This document shows positions 1-7,895 of a DNA stretch of 61,632 nt, piece after piece. The notes below the pieces were generated by a model. That model was given only the letters and a program-made list of their open reading frames with translations, was not told where the DNA came from and made no database searches. Where the stretch lies: IMG/VR virus record IMGVR_UViG_3300035034_000406, positions 1-61,632 of that record; one strand, written 5' to 3'. Origin of the DNA: a virus. Each line of letters opens with the position of its first letter. Within the stretch, counting starts at the first letter, position 1. The translations under genes and the position numbers were made by a program.

Positions 1-100
1 TAAAGAGATTCGCCTGACAGTGGTGGATCTCAAAGAAGCCGACTACGCACAAAAAAGCCTATTGCAGGGAGCCTACGATGACTCTGGAGAAAATCTCTGA
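1..100 (+). CDS. C-terminal end of an upstream gene (partial)
   Basis: An open frame enters from the left edge in frame 2 and ends at TGA 98-100. It encodes about 32 residues (begins KEIRLTVVDL, ends DDSGENL). It overlaps the ligase start by 23 bases, which fits the tight packing seen elsewhere. The fragment is too short to assign a function, and it could be a chance open frame. Confidence 0.45.
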   Translation, partial: KEIRLTVVDLKEADYAQKSLLQGAYDDSGENL

Positions 101-2009
101 GCTGGAAGCACGTCTGAAGGAATGCCGGGAAGCCTACTACAACGGCGATCCCATCGTTACGGATGACGTCTACGATGCGCTCGAAGACGAGCTTCGGACC
201 CTTGCCCCCCAACACCCCCTCCTCAAAAAAGTGGGTGCCTCCCCTGACGGCAAGACGAAATGGCAGAAGGTGCCACACCTGATGCCTATGTCGAGCCTCA
301 ACAAGGTCAACGATACCGACGAACTTTTCAACTGGTCTGAGAGCGTCAACGAGACGCTGGTACGGCCCGGTACGTTGAGTTGGTCGGAGAAGCTGGACGG
401 CATCTCTATCAGCCTCAACTACGAAGAGGGTAAGCTCAAGAGCGCCCTGACTCGTGGTGATGGTCTGGTCGGAGAGGACATTCTGGCGAACGTCGTGATG
501 ATGCGGGGTGTCAAGCGCACCCTTCCGCAGCCTTTCACCGGAAGCATCCGTGGTGAAATCGTGCTGACTCACGACAAGTGGGAGCGTCATTTCCCGGACT
601 ATGCCAACCCCCGCAACGCAGCCTCTGGTATTGCCAAGCGTGAGAGCCGGGACAAGGCACAGGGATGCTGCCACCTGACCGTGATGGCATACGACGTGGC
701 CTCCCGTGAGAAGACCCTCGAATCGGAGCGTGAGAAGTTCCTCTTCCTCAAAGAGGAGATGGGCCTCAAGGTCCCCAACCACGGCTTCGATGTGGACGCC
801 TTCGATATGCAGACGCTCTACGAGCAGTACGAAGGGGATCTCCGGGACGAGCTGAACTACGACATTGACGGCATCGTAATCCGCTTCCAGAGCCAGCAGG
901 ACTTCCAGAGAGCTGGCGAGAGAAATGGCAGGCCTTTCGGTGCGGTCGCTCTCAAGTTTGCCAACCAAGGCGCTGTCACGACCTTGGACGATGTGGTCTG
1001 GCAGGTTGGAAATACGGGACGTATCACGCCTGTTGCTATCTTTGAGCCCGTGCAGTTGGCGGGTGCAGAGGTCACGAGAGCCAACCTCCACAACGAGCAC
1101 TTCCTCACTTCCCTTGGTGTGTATCCGGGGGACACGATTCTGGTCGAGCGGGCCAACGACGTGATTCCTCAGGTCGTCAAGGTTGTTGAGAAGTATAAGG
1201 AAATCGCTCTCAAGGGTCCCAACTCTTGCCCCGTATGTGATGCTCCCGTAGAGCGTGAGGGCAAGTACATGACGTGCTCTGACTCTCTGGGATGCCCGGC
1301 ACAGACGGCTGGACGTATCAAGCGCTGGATCGAATCGCTGGGTATCCTCGATTGGGGAGACTTCGTGGTCGAGGCGCTGGTCGAGGAGGGTCTGGTCAAT
1401 ACCATCTCAGACCTGTACGATCTGGAGCCTGAGTCTATCGCGGAGCTTACGAATGCCAACGATGCTGTGGTCGGGATGAAGACGGCCACCAAGTTGTTGA
1501 AAGAGCTTCGGGCTAAGTCGAAGGATACGACCTTCGATGCGGTTATCGGTGGGCTCAGCATTCCCCACTGTCGCAAGAGCACGGCTCGCAAGATGATGAA
1601 GGCCGGGTACGATAGTGTCTCGGCGCTGGGACAGGCCTCTAAAGAGGAACTCGAAGCGGTGGACGGTCTGGGCAACGTCAAGGCTGCCTCGATCCACGAA
1701 GGTCTGCAGGAGATTATGGAGGTTCTCCAGACGCTTATCCTGCACCGTCACGTGGAGATTCAGGAGGCAGAAGGTCCTCTGGTCGATAAGACCTTCTGCA
1801 TCACCGGGTCCCTCTCGAAGCCTCGAAAGAATATCGAGCGTTACATTGAGGACGCAGGTGGTACAATGAAGGGCGTGTCGAAAAGCCTGTCCTACCTTGT
1901 GATTAACGACCCGGACTCGACTTCGAGTAAGGCTCGTAAGGCACGCAAGTACGGCATCCCGATGCTGTCAGAAGATGACCTATATGATATGATTGAAGGA
2001 AAAGGATAA
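78..2009 (+). CDS. ligA: NAD+-dependent DNA ligase, full length
   Basis: Seals nicks in duplex DNA using NAD+; probably acts in phage replication and repair. The 643 residues contain every LigA domain in order: an N-terminal Ia domain with the YYNGDPIVTDD-type NAD-binding segment (about 20-40), the adenylation motif EKLDG with catalytic Lys105, an OB fold, a four-cysteine zinc finger (CPVC ... CSDSLGC, about 390-410), HhH repeats and a C-terminal BRCT domain (about 570-640). Length is close to bacterial LigA (about 670). An AGGGAG site precedes the ATG. The stop lies 3 bases before the RecD2-like gene, so the two are probably co-transcribed. Many phages carry ATP-dependent or trimmed ligases; a complete five-domain LigA is less common. 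Confidence 0.95.
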   Translation: MTLEKISELEARLKECREAYYNGDPIVTDDVYDALEDELRTLAPQHPLLKKVGASPDGKTKWQKVPHLMPMSSLNKVNDTDELFNWSESVNETLVRPGTLSWSEKLDGISISLNYEEGKLKSALTRGDGLVGEDILANVVMMRGVKRTLPQPFTGSIRGEIVLTHDKWERHFPDYANPRNAASGIAKRESRDKAQGCCHLTVMAYDVASREKTLESEREKFLFLKEEMGLKVPNHGFDVDAFDMQTLYEQYEGDLRDELNYDIDGIVIRFQSQQDFQRAGERNGRPFGAVALKFANQGAVTTLDDVVWQVGNTGRITPVAIFEPVQLAGAEVTRANLHNEHFLTSLGVYPGDTILVERANDVIPQVVKVVEKYKEIALKGPNSCPVCDAPVEREGKYMTCSDSLGCPAQTAGRIKRWIESLGILDWGDFVVEALVEEGLVNTISDLYDLEPESIAELTNANDAVVGMKTATKLLKELRAKSKDTTFDAVIGGLSIPHCRKSTARKMMKAGYDSVSALGQASKEELEAVDGLGNVKAASIHEGLQEIMEVLQTLILHRHVEIQEAEGPLVDKTFCITGSLSKPRKNIERYIEDAGGTMKGVSKSLSYLVINDPDSTSSKARKARKYGIPMLSEDDLYDMIEGKG

Positions 2010-2012
2010 CGA

Positions 2013-4208
2013 ATGGCCCACCTAAGAGGCACAGTAAAGCGAATCATCTTCAACAGTGAGGAGTCGAGCTTCTTTATCTTCACGATGGAGGATAGAGACG
2101 ACGGCAACCGTACGAAGAAGGCCAAGGGTAACTTCCTTCTGGACCAGCCACACCCCGGCGCTGAATTGACGCTGGAGGGTATGTGGGAGGATACGAAGTA
2201 CGGCCCGACCTTTAAGGTGGAGAAGAGCACCCCCGCCGATCTGACGACTTCTGAGGGCATTCGCAAGTACCTTATCGGCCACGTCAAGTCGGTGGGTAAG
2301 GTCACTGCCAAACGTCTGGTCGACCACTTTGGTACGGACACACTCGACGTTCTGAGCAACCACCCGGAGCGGCTGGACGAGGTACAGAACCTCAACAAGA
2401 CGCAGCGGGCCAACCTCGCAGAGGAATGGTCCAAGTTCAACGAGTACCGGGACATTGCTATCCACCTTCTGGAGTGGGATCTCCCACCCGGTGTGGTCAA
2501 ACGGACCTACAAGCAGTGGGGCTCTGATACACTGGAGACGGTGCAGGAGAACCCCTATATCCTGATGGAAATCCGGGGCGTCGGCTTCGTGATGGCAGAC
2601 AGGGTGGCCCTCAAGTTGGGTGTAGCACCTGATTCGGTCTTCCGTATCGGAGCGTGTATCGAGTACGCTCTGAAATCATCATCCAACGGCCCCGGCCACC
2701 TTTACATGGAGGCCTCGGAGCTAATCAATCAGGTGCACTACCTGATTCGACGCAATGAGATTACGGGCTTTGGGCGCAAGCTAACGACGGAGGACGTAAG
2801 GGGTGCTCTAAAGTCCCTCATTGAGCGTGACCGGATTGTCACTGATAAGGGCAAAATCTATCTCAAACCTCTCCACTGGTACGAAGAGCAGAGCGCCAAG
2901 CTGCTCTCAGAGTTCATGGGTGCTCCGAAGTGGACTGAGACAGACATTGTGGAGTTCATCTCGGAGTACGAGCGTACTCACAAGATCCAGTTCTCTGAGG
3001 AACAGAGAGAGGCTATCGAGCTGTTGGAGGACAACAAGGTTGTGCTCGTTACCGGGCTCCCCGGTACAGGTAAGACCACTGTCACCAAAGCGATCGTCAA
3101 GCTCTTCAAAGAGAAGGGCGTCTCCTACCAGCTTATGAGCCCCACCGGTATCGCTGCCAAGAGGCTCTCCAACGTGGTTGGGGATGCGGCGGCTACGATT
3201 CACCGTACCTTGGGCTACCGTGGTGAGGGACAGCAGTGGGTATACAACGCCAACAACCTGCTCTCTGTGGACGCTGTGATTGTCGACGAAGTGAGTATGG
3301 TCGACCAGCACGTTATGTACCGCCTGCTCTCGTCTATCAGGAAGAACGCTACGCTGGTCTTTGTCGGAGACCACGCACAGCTCCCTTCTGTGGGTGCCGG
3401 TAACGTCCTGCACGAGCTGATTCGCTCTGAGCGGGTAGCACGGGCCAACCTCACACAGATTTTCCGTCAGGAAGAAGCCTCAGACATTATCATCAACGCC
3501 CACCGTATCAACTCGGGACAAGACCCGCAGGTCAAAGACCCCTCGGATACGAGCGCCGACTTCCGCTTCATCCCAATGGACGATGACGAGTCCATTCTCA
3601 AAGGCATCCTGAGCATTGTGGGGAAGATTCAGGAGAAGGCAGACAGGGAGAGCACCTTCCAAGTCCTGAGCCCCCGGTGGAAGAGCGATCTCGGAGTCTC
3701 CAATCTCAATGAGAGAATCCGGGATATGCTCAACCCCAAGACGCACCAGCGGCAGGTCAAGGTCAAAAACGGAATGGTGTTCCGGGAGGGCGACCGGGTG
3801 ATTGTCACGTCCAACGACTATGAGCGTGGCGTCTACAACGGCGAGATTGGTACGGTCCTCGAAATCAACTCGAAGGACAAAGAGATTCGGGTACGTATCA
3901 GGGACTTCGGCAAGTCGAAGGTAGTCCCCATCACGTATGGGGAGGCCCCTGATATGCTCAATCTGGCCTTCTGCATCACCATCCACAAGTCGCAGGGACA
4001 GGAGTACGACTACGTGATTCTGCCCTTCGTCAAGAACTTCTCCATCCAGCTCCAGCGCAACCTCCTGTATACGGCGGTCACGAGAGCGAAGAAGAAGGTC
4101 TTCCTGTTCGGCCATTGGGGAGCCCTCCAGAAGGCGGTCCGCAACAACGAGGTCGCCAAGCGTAACACGGTACTCGCAGAGAGGCTGTCCCTTGAACTGG
4201 ATAGCTAA
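2013..4208 (+). CDS. RecD2-like superfamily 1 DNA helicase
   Basis: Predicted 5'-3' DNA helicase of the RecD2/TraA group, 731 residues. The N-terminus has an OB-like domain starting LRGTVKRIIFN (about 1-75), followed by helix-hairpin-helix segments (GVGFVMADRVALKLG, about 187-201). The motor has Walker A GLPGTGKTT (about 347-356), Walker B VIVDEVSM (about 421-428) and motifs through ITIHKSQGQE (about 655-665), typical of the C-terminal UvrD-like fold. It lacks RecB/RecC partners, as RecD2 proteins do. AAGGA overlaps the ligase stop and serves the ATG. Likely role: unwinding at forks or during repair. A T4 Dda-like role is an alternative, but the N-terminal domain favours RecD2. Confidence 0.9.
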   Translation: MAHLRGTVKRIIFNSEESSFFIFTMEDRDDGNRTKKAKGNFLLDQPHPGAELTLEGMWEDTKYGPTFKVEKSTPADLTTSEGIRKYLIGHVKSVGKVTAKRLVDHFGTDTLDVLSNHPERLDEVQNLNKTQRANLAEEWSKFNEYRDIAIHLLEWDLPPGVVKRTYKQWGSDTLETVQENPYILMEIRGVGFVMADRVALKLGVAPDSVFRIGACIEYALKSSSNGPGHLYMEASELINQVHYLIRRNEITGFGRKLTTEDVRGALKSLIERDRIVTDKGKIYLKPLHWYEEQSAKLLSEFMGAPKWTETDIVEFISEYERTHKIQFSEEQREAIELLEDNKVVLVTGLPGTGKTTVTKAIVKLFKEKGVSYQLMSPTGIAAKRLSNVVGDAAATIHRTLGYRGEGQQWVYNANNLLSVDAVIVDEVSMVDQHVMYRLLSSIRKNATLVFVGDHAQLPSVGAGNVLHELIRSERVARANLTQIFRQEEASDIIINAHRINSGQDPQVKDPSDTSADFRFIPMDDDESILKGILSIVGKIQEKADRESTFQVLSPRWKSDLGVSNLNERIRDMLNPKTHQRQVKVKNGMVFREGDRVIVTSNDYERGVYNGEIGTVLEINSKDKEIRVRIRDFGKSKVVPITYGEAPDMLNLAFCITIHKSQGQEYDYVILPFVKNFSIQLQRNLLYTAVTRAKKKVFLFGHWGALQKAVRNNEVAKRNTVLAERLSLELDS

Positions 4209-4871
4209 ATATCCCTTCGCAAAGGCCCCTGAGCTTGAAGCAGGGGCCTTGGTAGCTCTGGTGAGTGATACCAATCAGGTAGACTCTGCGGGCTTCTCTC
4301 TGAGGCGATTAGGCGTCGAGATCAGAGACGCTATCAGCTACCAGACCGATGATGGCCTTTGGTTATTTTGCTAGGTCGTGTCCCAACGCCAGAGACCTAT
4401 GTGGGCCAAGTGGTCCGTGAAGGTACGGGTGTGTACGATATAGATGCCAGTCGTGTACCACTTACCACCGTAAGTGGCGGGAACCTTGCGGACAATCCAC
4501 ATTTACGTGGTACTAAGTTGAGATCGGCCTCGGTTGTGACTGGTTTTGGGCGTGCGGGTGATGTTACAAATCTTACCGAATCAGAAGGACGTTTCCCCGC
4601 CAACCTGATCTTGACGAAGGCTATAGCCACCTTGATGGACGAGCAGAGCGGTGAATTACATAGTCAAGACCCATCAACAAGAGCGCATCCCGGAGCCGCT
4701 AAATTTGAAAATCAAGGAGCTTCTGGTAGTTGGAGAACACAAAAAGGGTCTGAGGGTTGGTATTCCGACACGGGTGGTGCCTCCCGTTTTTATAACCATC
4801 TCGAAACCGTCTAGGACGTGATCACCTACCTCGACAACCTTTTTGTTGGACCCACCCTGATCACCACTTGA
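4192..4871 (+). pseudogene. DNA methyltransferase remnant (frameshift plus in-frame amber)
   Basis: The translated pieces match the middle of N6/N4 phage DNA methyltransferases. The first frame ends around GVEIRDAISYQTDDGLWLF (like the family's AGFEIRDTLMW). It joins by a -1 shift near 4363-4374 to LLGRVPTPETYV ... GTGVYDIDASRV ... GRFPANLIL ... MDEQSG ... GGASRFY. TAG 4812-4814 interrupts this frame, and DVITYLDNLFVGPTLITT follows in frame to TGA 4869-4871, resembling the family's region after HPTVKP. The DPPY catalytic motif and the SAM-binding DPFxGSG motif are both missing. No Shine-Dalgarno site or credible start is visible. Best read as a decayed gene. The piece 4359-4811 could still be translated from TTG, but could not be an active enzyme. 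Confidence 0.7.
4222..4250 (+). other. 10-bp hairpin after the helicase gene, no U-tract
   Basis: AAGGCCCCTG and CAGGGGCCTT form a perfect 10-bp stem with a 9-base loop, starting 13 bases after the helicase stop. No T-run follows, so it is not a standard intrinsic terminator. It may stabilise the 3' end, act as a factor-dependent terminator, or mark a rearrangement point at the edge of the methyltransferase remnant. Confidence 0.6.
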
Positions 4872-4895
4872 CACCGATCCCGGATCTGCTATCTT
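4868..4895 (+). promoter_or_regulatory. Candidate sigma-70-type promoter
   Basis: TTGACA (4868-4873) is separated by 16 bases from TATCTT (4890-4895), about 40 bases before the ATG at 4937. The -35 box is a perfect consensus. It would drive 4937-6166 and possibly onwards. Called by eye only. Confidence 0.5.
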
Positions 4896-4936
4896 TTTAG
4901 ATCCGTACGTAATTCACTAATACTAGAGGTACTACA

Positions 4937-5326
4937 ATGAGCGAACGTACAGAGGAAGAACTCCAAGACTCCATCAGAATTGAGAAGGTCACGTCCTCCT
5001 ACCTCCTATAGGGTCGGAGCCCCAAGGGTATCAAGACGTCCTCCTTCCTGTCTTACTCGGCAAATAGCGAAGATGGTGAGGGCTGGACGCCCCAAGAAGC
5101 TCGGTACGTCGAGGCGTGTCTGGCACAGCAGGTCTGCGAGGACCTCTACACCGATGCCATGATTCGCCAGCAGATCACAAAAGAGAACCGACAGTCTCAG
5201 GTACAGCGGCTCACGCCGATGTATGAGGCTCTGCAGCGGGCACGTGCTTCCAAGATGGATAACGGCACCACCCCTGAGGTAGAGTCTGCTCAAGAGGCTG
5301 TCCGCAACCCCGTCTCACAGACATAA
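4937..5326 (+). pseudogene. Unknown gene interrupted by an amber codon
   Basis: AGAGGT precedes an ATG that opens 24 codons (MSERTEEELQDS...KVTSSYLL) ending at TAG 5009-5011. The same frame then runs on uninterrupted for 104 codons to TAA 5324-5326, with codon use like the neighbours (ends ...RNPVSQT). One gene with a nonsense codon is the simplest reading; a CAG to TAG change would explain it. The N-terminal KVTSSYLL resembles the KxVAxxYLxK module of several late proteins. Function unknown. Readthrough, host amber suppression or a sequence error are alternatives. Confidence 0.6.
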
Positions 5327-5338
5327 AAGGACATTCCG

Positions 5339-6166
5339 ATGGATGACGAAAGAGTAGACGAGATCTTCGCACGTATCGAAGAGATCGACATTGAGCTGGA
5401 CTACGACCCCATTGAACGCGGCCCTAAGCACCTGAACAATATGGTCGCCAAGTGCCGTAATTACACGAATGAGGTCCAGAAGTTCATGCGGGAATGTCAG
5501 ATGTTCCTCCGAACGGTGGAGCGCCAGCTTCTGCGTAAAGAGGCTGACTTCGAGATGCAGTACAATGATCTCATGGCTAACGATGCTGAGATCATTCAGA
5601 TGCGAGGCCTGTCCAAAGCAGATCGTGAGGCCCTTGCCAACACGAAGCTCCAGACAGAGATCGGTGAGATCAACGAGCTTTCACAGGCGTTGACAGATGC
5701 CAAGCACGTCGAAACTGTGATCGACTCCAAGCTGCGAGAGCTGCGTGATGTGAACCGTGACATTCGGCTCCAGAAGCAGCTCATTCAAGCGGAGATCGAG
5801 ACCGGCGCTATGTGGGGTAATGACCACGGCCCTCAGGATTACACGCACCACGGATCTGGTGATGTGGACGTGGATGCTGAAGATATGTTCGAGAATCCCG
5901 ACGATGACCCTGAGACTAAGGGTAAAGAGGAAGAGCCCGACTATGAGGATCTCTTCGTCATGGACGGTGGATCGGACGACGAAGAAGAAAACGAGATCAC
6001 CGAAGAAAAAACAGATCAGGCCCTTGACAACTCAGATCAATCTGTTAAGGTGTCTGTCAAGTCCGACGATGATCAGGCAGAGGACGGCCAACCGGAAGAG
6101 CCAATCTTCCAAGATGAAAGCGAGATGGAGTTTGATTTCGAGGCCGCGCTAGAGCGCATGGGCTAA
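5339..6166 (+). CDS. Coiled-coil protein with acidic C-terminus
   Basis: 275 residues, function not recognised. Residues 1-160 are rich in heptad-like Leu/Glu/Lys/Arg and probably form a long helical coiled coil. Residues from about 170 are strongly acidic (Asp/Glu runs such as DDEEENEITEEK). It starts 12 bases after the interrupted gene, with AAAAGGA upstream. It lies between repair and replication genes, and an acidic tail is common in proteins that dock on replication partners, so a replication-accessory role is possible but only inferred. Confidence 0.75.
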   Translation: MDDERVDEIFARIEEIDIELDYDPIERGPKHLNNMVAKCRNYTNEVQKFMRECQMFLRTVERQLLRKEADFEMQYNDLMANDAEIIQMRGLSKADREALANTKLQTEIGEINELSQALTDAKHVETVIDSKLRELRDVNRDIRLQKQLIQAEIETGAMWGNDHGPQDYTHHGSGDVDVDAEDMFENPDDDPETKGKEEEPDYEDLFVMDGGSDDEEENEITEEKTDQALDNSDQSVKVSVKSDDDQAEDGQPEEPIFQDESEMEFDFEAALERMG

Positions 6167-6425
6167 GGGGTCGCCCCTCTCAATATTCTATCTATATTCC
6201 CTGTATGTGGGAATGGTTGGACAACAGATAGGTACCCACTCTAACTTACCCTCCTTTTTGGGTACCTTCCGTCTGTTACCTACCTAACCTAACGACTCGC
6301 ACTGAGTGGTTCAGTGGGGTCACTTTATACAATTGAAGATGCCGAAGTGCAGCGACCATAGCACCTATTGGATGCCAAAGTAGTCCACGCGCTGGCGGAT
6401 CTTCCCAAACAAAAAGGACATTCTT
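6167..6425 (+). other. Non-coding region with a large stem-loop
   Basis: This 259-base gap has no credible ORF. It contains the 6223-6277 stem-loop, AT-rich stretches (6181-6205, 6325-6340) and the leader of the next gene. It is the longest clearly non-coding stretch in the early region and could hold a promoter, a regulatory leader or an origin element. Confidence 0.6.
6223..6277 (+). promoter_or_regulatory. Long two-part stem-loop in the intergenic region
   Basis: AACAGA (6223-6228) pairs with TCTGTT (6272-6277). Inside it, AGGTACCCA (6230-6238) pairs with TGGGTACCT (6259-6267). That gives 15 bp with a small asymmetric internal loop and a 20-base pyrimidine-rich apical loop. No terminating U-run follows. 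It sits about 150 bases ahead of a possible ssDNA-binding protein gene. Confidence 0.6.
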
Positions 6426-7118
6426 ATGTCGAACGCAGAAGCACTAATCGGATTTGGTCAAGACGACAACAAGGTCATGAATGGTGGCCGGGTTGAGCGT
6501 TATAAGGGTAAGAAGAATCAGACGGATCGCATTGCGATTGCGTGGTTCTTCAAGGACGACGACGGCAACTACCGTATGGCTGAGTCGGACACCCCCAAGT
6601 TCAAGATGGCGAACTACCACTACGCTCCGGGTCTGGGGTACATCAACGCCAAAGGCGAGTACACCACGCAGAAGTTTGGCCCCCCGAAGCGTCGTATCGG
6701 TACGATCGTGGTCAAGTACAGCACTGACCGTCAGGGCTCCCTTCCAAAGGGAGCAGATGGAAAGCCTCAGCTTGACTTCCAGATCATGGAGTGGCAGTTC
6801 GGAGAAGACAAGTATCGTCTTCTCGCTACAATCCACGAGGAATTCCCCCTCACCAAGCATGACATTAAGGTAACGTGCACCGATGCACAGTACCAAAAAC
6901 TGTCATTCACCGCCTGCAACGGTGAAGCTCTGTGGCAGCGCAACGAGAATCTGAAGTCTAGTATCTTGGAGCGTGTCGCTGAGATGGCTCACCAAGTTTC
7001 GCTCTGCCGTGATCTGTCTGTGCAGGAGATCAAAGAGCATTACGGCGAATCAGAAGATGCCGTCCCTGACGTGTCCTCGGACATTGATTATGACGACTTG
7101 ATGGAAGACATTGAGTAG
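6426..7118 (+). CDS. Possible single-stranded DNA-binding protein
   Basis: 230 residues. The body (about 20-180) is rich in alternating beta-prone segments and aromatic/basic residues. The tail is acidic (DIDYDDLMEDIE), like those of T4 gp32, T7 gp2.5 and bacterial SSB, which recruit partners. AAAAAGGA precedes the ATG. A strong terminator follows directly, so it ends a transcription unit and could be made at high level, as SSBs are. Its position ahead of RuvC and RecA fits. No diagnostic motif is visible, so this is inference from tail, size and context. It is one of only three genes here that I read as ending in TAG. Confidence 0.4.
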   Translation: MSNAEALIGFGQDDNKVMNGGRVERYKGKKNQTDRIAIAWFFKDDDGNYRMAESDTPKFKMANYHYAPGLGYINAKGEYTTQKFGPPKRRIGTIVVKYSTDRQGSLPKGADGKPQLDFQIMEWQFGEDKYRLLATIHEEFPLTKHDIKVTCTDAQYQKLSFTACNGEALWQRNENLKSSILERVAEMAHQVSLCRDLSVQEIKEHYGESEDAVPDVSSDIDYDDLMEDIE

Positions 7119-7136
7119 TCGCGGCATCTGAAAGAA

Positions 7137-7160
7137 GGGGGCCTCACGGCCCCCTTTTCT
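7137..7160 (+). terminator. Intrinsic terminator
   Basis: GGGGGCC (7137-7143), loop TCAC and GGCCCCC (7148-7154) are followed by TTTTCT. The 7-bp GC stem with U-run lies just after the stop of the 6426 gene. Confidence 0.9.
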
Positions 7161-7180
7161 ATCTCACCCCAAAAACTGAT

Positions 7181-7846
7181 ATGATTGTACTTGGACTGGA
7201 CCCTTCGCTAACGGGTTACGGCTGGGCACTGATTGACTCCGAAAAAGAGGGGACGGATTCCGTTCTCGACTACGGTGTCATGAAGACGAAAGCCAAAACC
7301 TTCATGCCCCAACGATACCGTGATCTGGCAGATGGCCTCGAAGAGATCATCGTCAATTCAGAGCACGAGATTGATTGGGTAGGCATTGAGCACCCGCCCT
7401 TTAATGCGAGCTACTCGCTGGGCCTCTATGCTCTCTACATGTATACGATCGAAGTCTTGATGAACCATAGGCTTGGCTTCGTGTACTTCCTGCCGTCGCA
7501 GCTCAAGGCATTTGTCCGAAGCATCCTCGATGACAAGGGCAAGATGTTCAAGAGTGATATGAAGGATGCCATGAAGAAGCTCCTGAATGACGAGTGGGAA
7601 GGGCGTCTGAACAACAACGTGGCCGATGCTTTTCTGGTCGGGTACCACGCGGCTCGTTTCCGTCAACTACTGGAAGGCGAACTCAGTGAGGACGACCTGA
7701 CAGAGAAGGAAGCGCAGGCTTGGACCAAGACGATCAAGAGACGAAAAACGGGGAAGATAGACAAGGTAGGTATGATCTACCAAGAGGACGAAAAATTCTT
7801 CCTGCTAACGGACGAAAAATTCGACTACCTCTACGAAGACGAGTAA
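7181..7846 (+). CDS. RuvC-like Holliday junction resolvase
   Basis: Predicted RNase H-fold endonuclease that resolves recombination junctions, 221 residues. Metal-binding residues fit RuvC: Asp7 in GLDPSLTGYGWA, Glu70 in GIEHPP and Asp149 in NNNVADAFLVG, with helix Lys/Arg residues between. The C-terminal 60 residues are charged and extra to the fold. It precedes RecA by 50 bases, consistent with a recombination operon. The ATG follows the terminator with little upstream sequence. Confidence 0.85.
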   Translation: MIVLGLDPSLTGYGWALIDSEKEGTDSVLDYGVMKTKAKTFMPQRYRDLADGLEEIIVNSEHEIDWVGIEHPPFNASYSLGLYALYMYTIEVLMNHRLGFVYFLPSQLKAFVRSILDDKGKMFKSDMKDAMKKLLNDEWEGRLNNNVADAFLVGYHAARFRQLLEGELSEDDLTEKEAQAWTKTIKRRKTGKIDKVGMIYQEDEKFFLLTDEKFDYLYEDE

Positions 7847-7895
7847 TGGAAGTTAAGTCCCCTACCAACATGACTACATTCACATAAGGTGAAAA

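Noticed and set aside
30-1100. 356-residue minus-strand ORF across the ligase
   Set aside because: Shadow of the ligase reading frame; LigA motifs are unmistakable on the plus strand.
4812-5011. TAG as a reassigned sense codon in this phage
   Set aside because: TAG ends the genes at 7118, 16368 and 27815 in the expected places, so wholesale reassignment is unlikely; isolated nonsense codons fit better.
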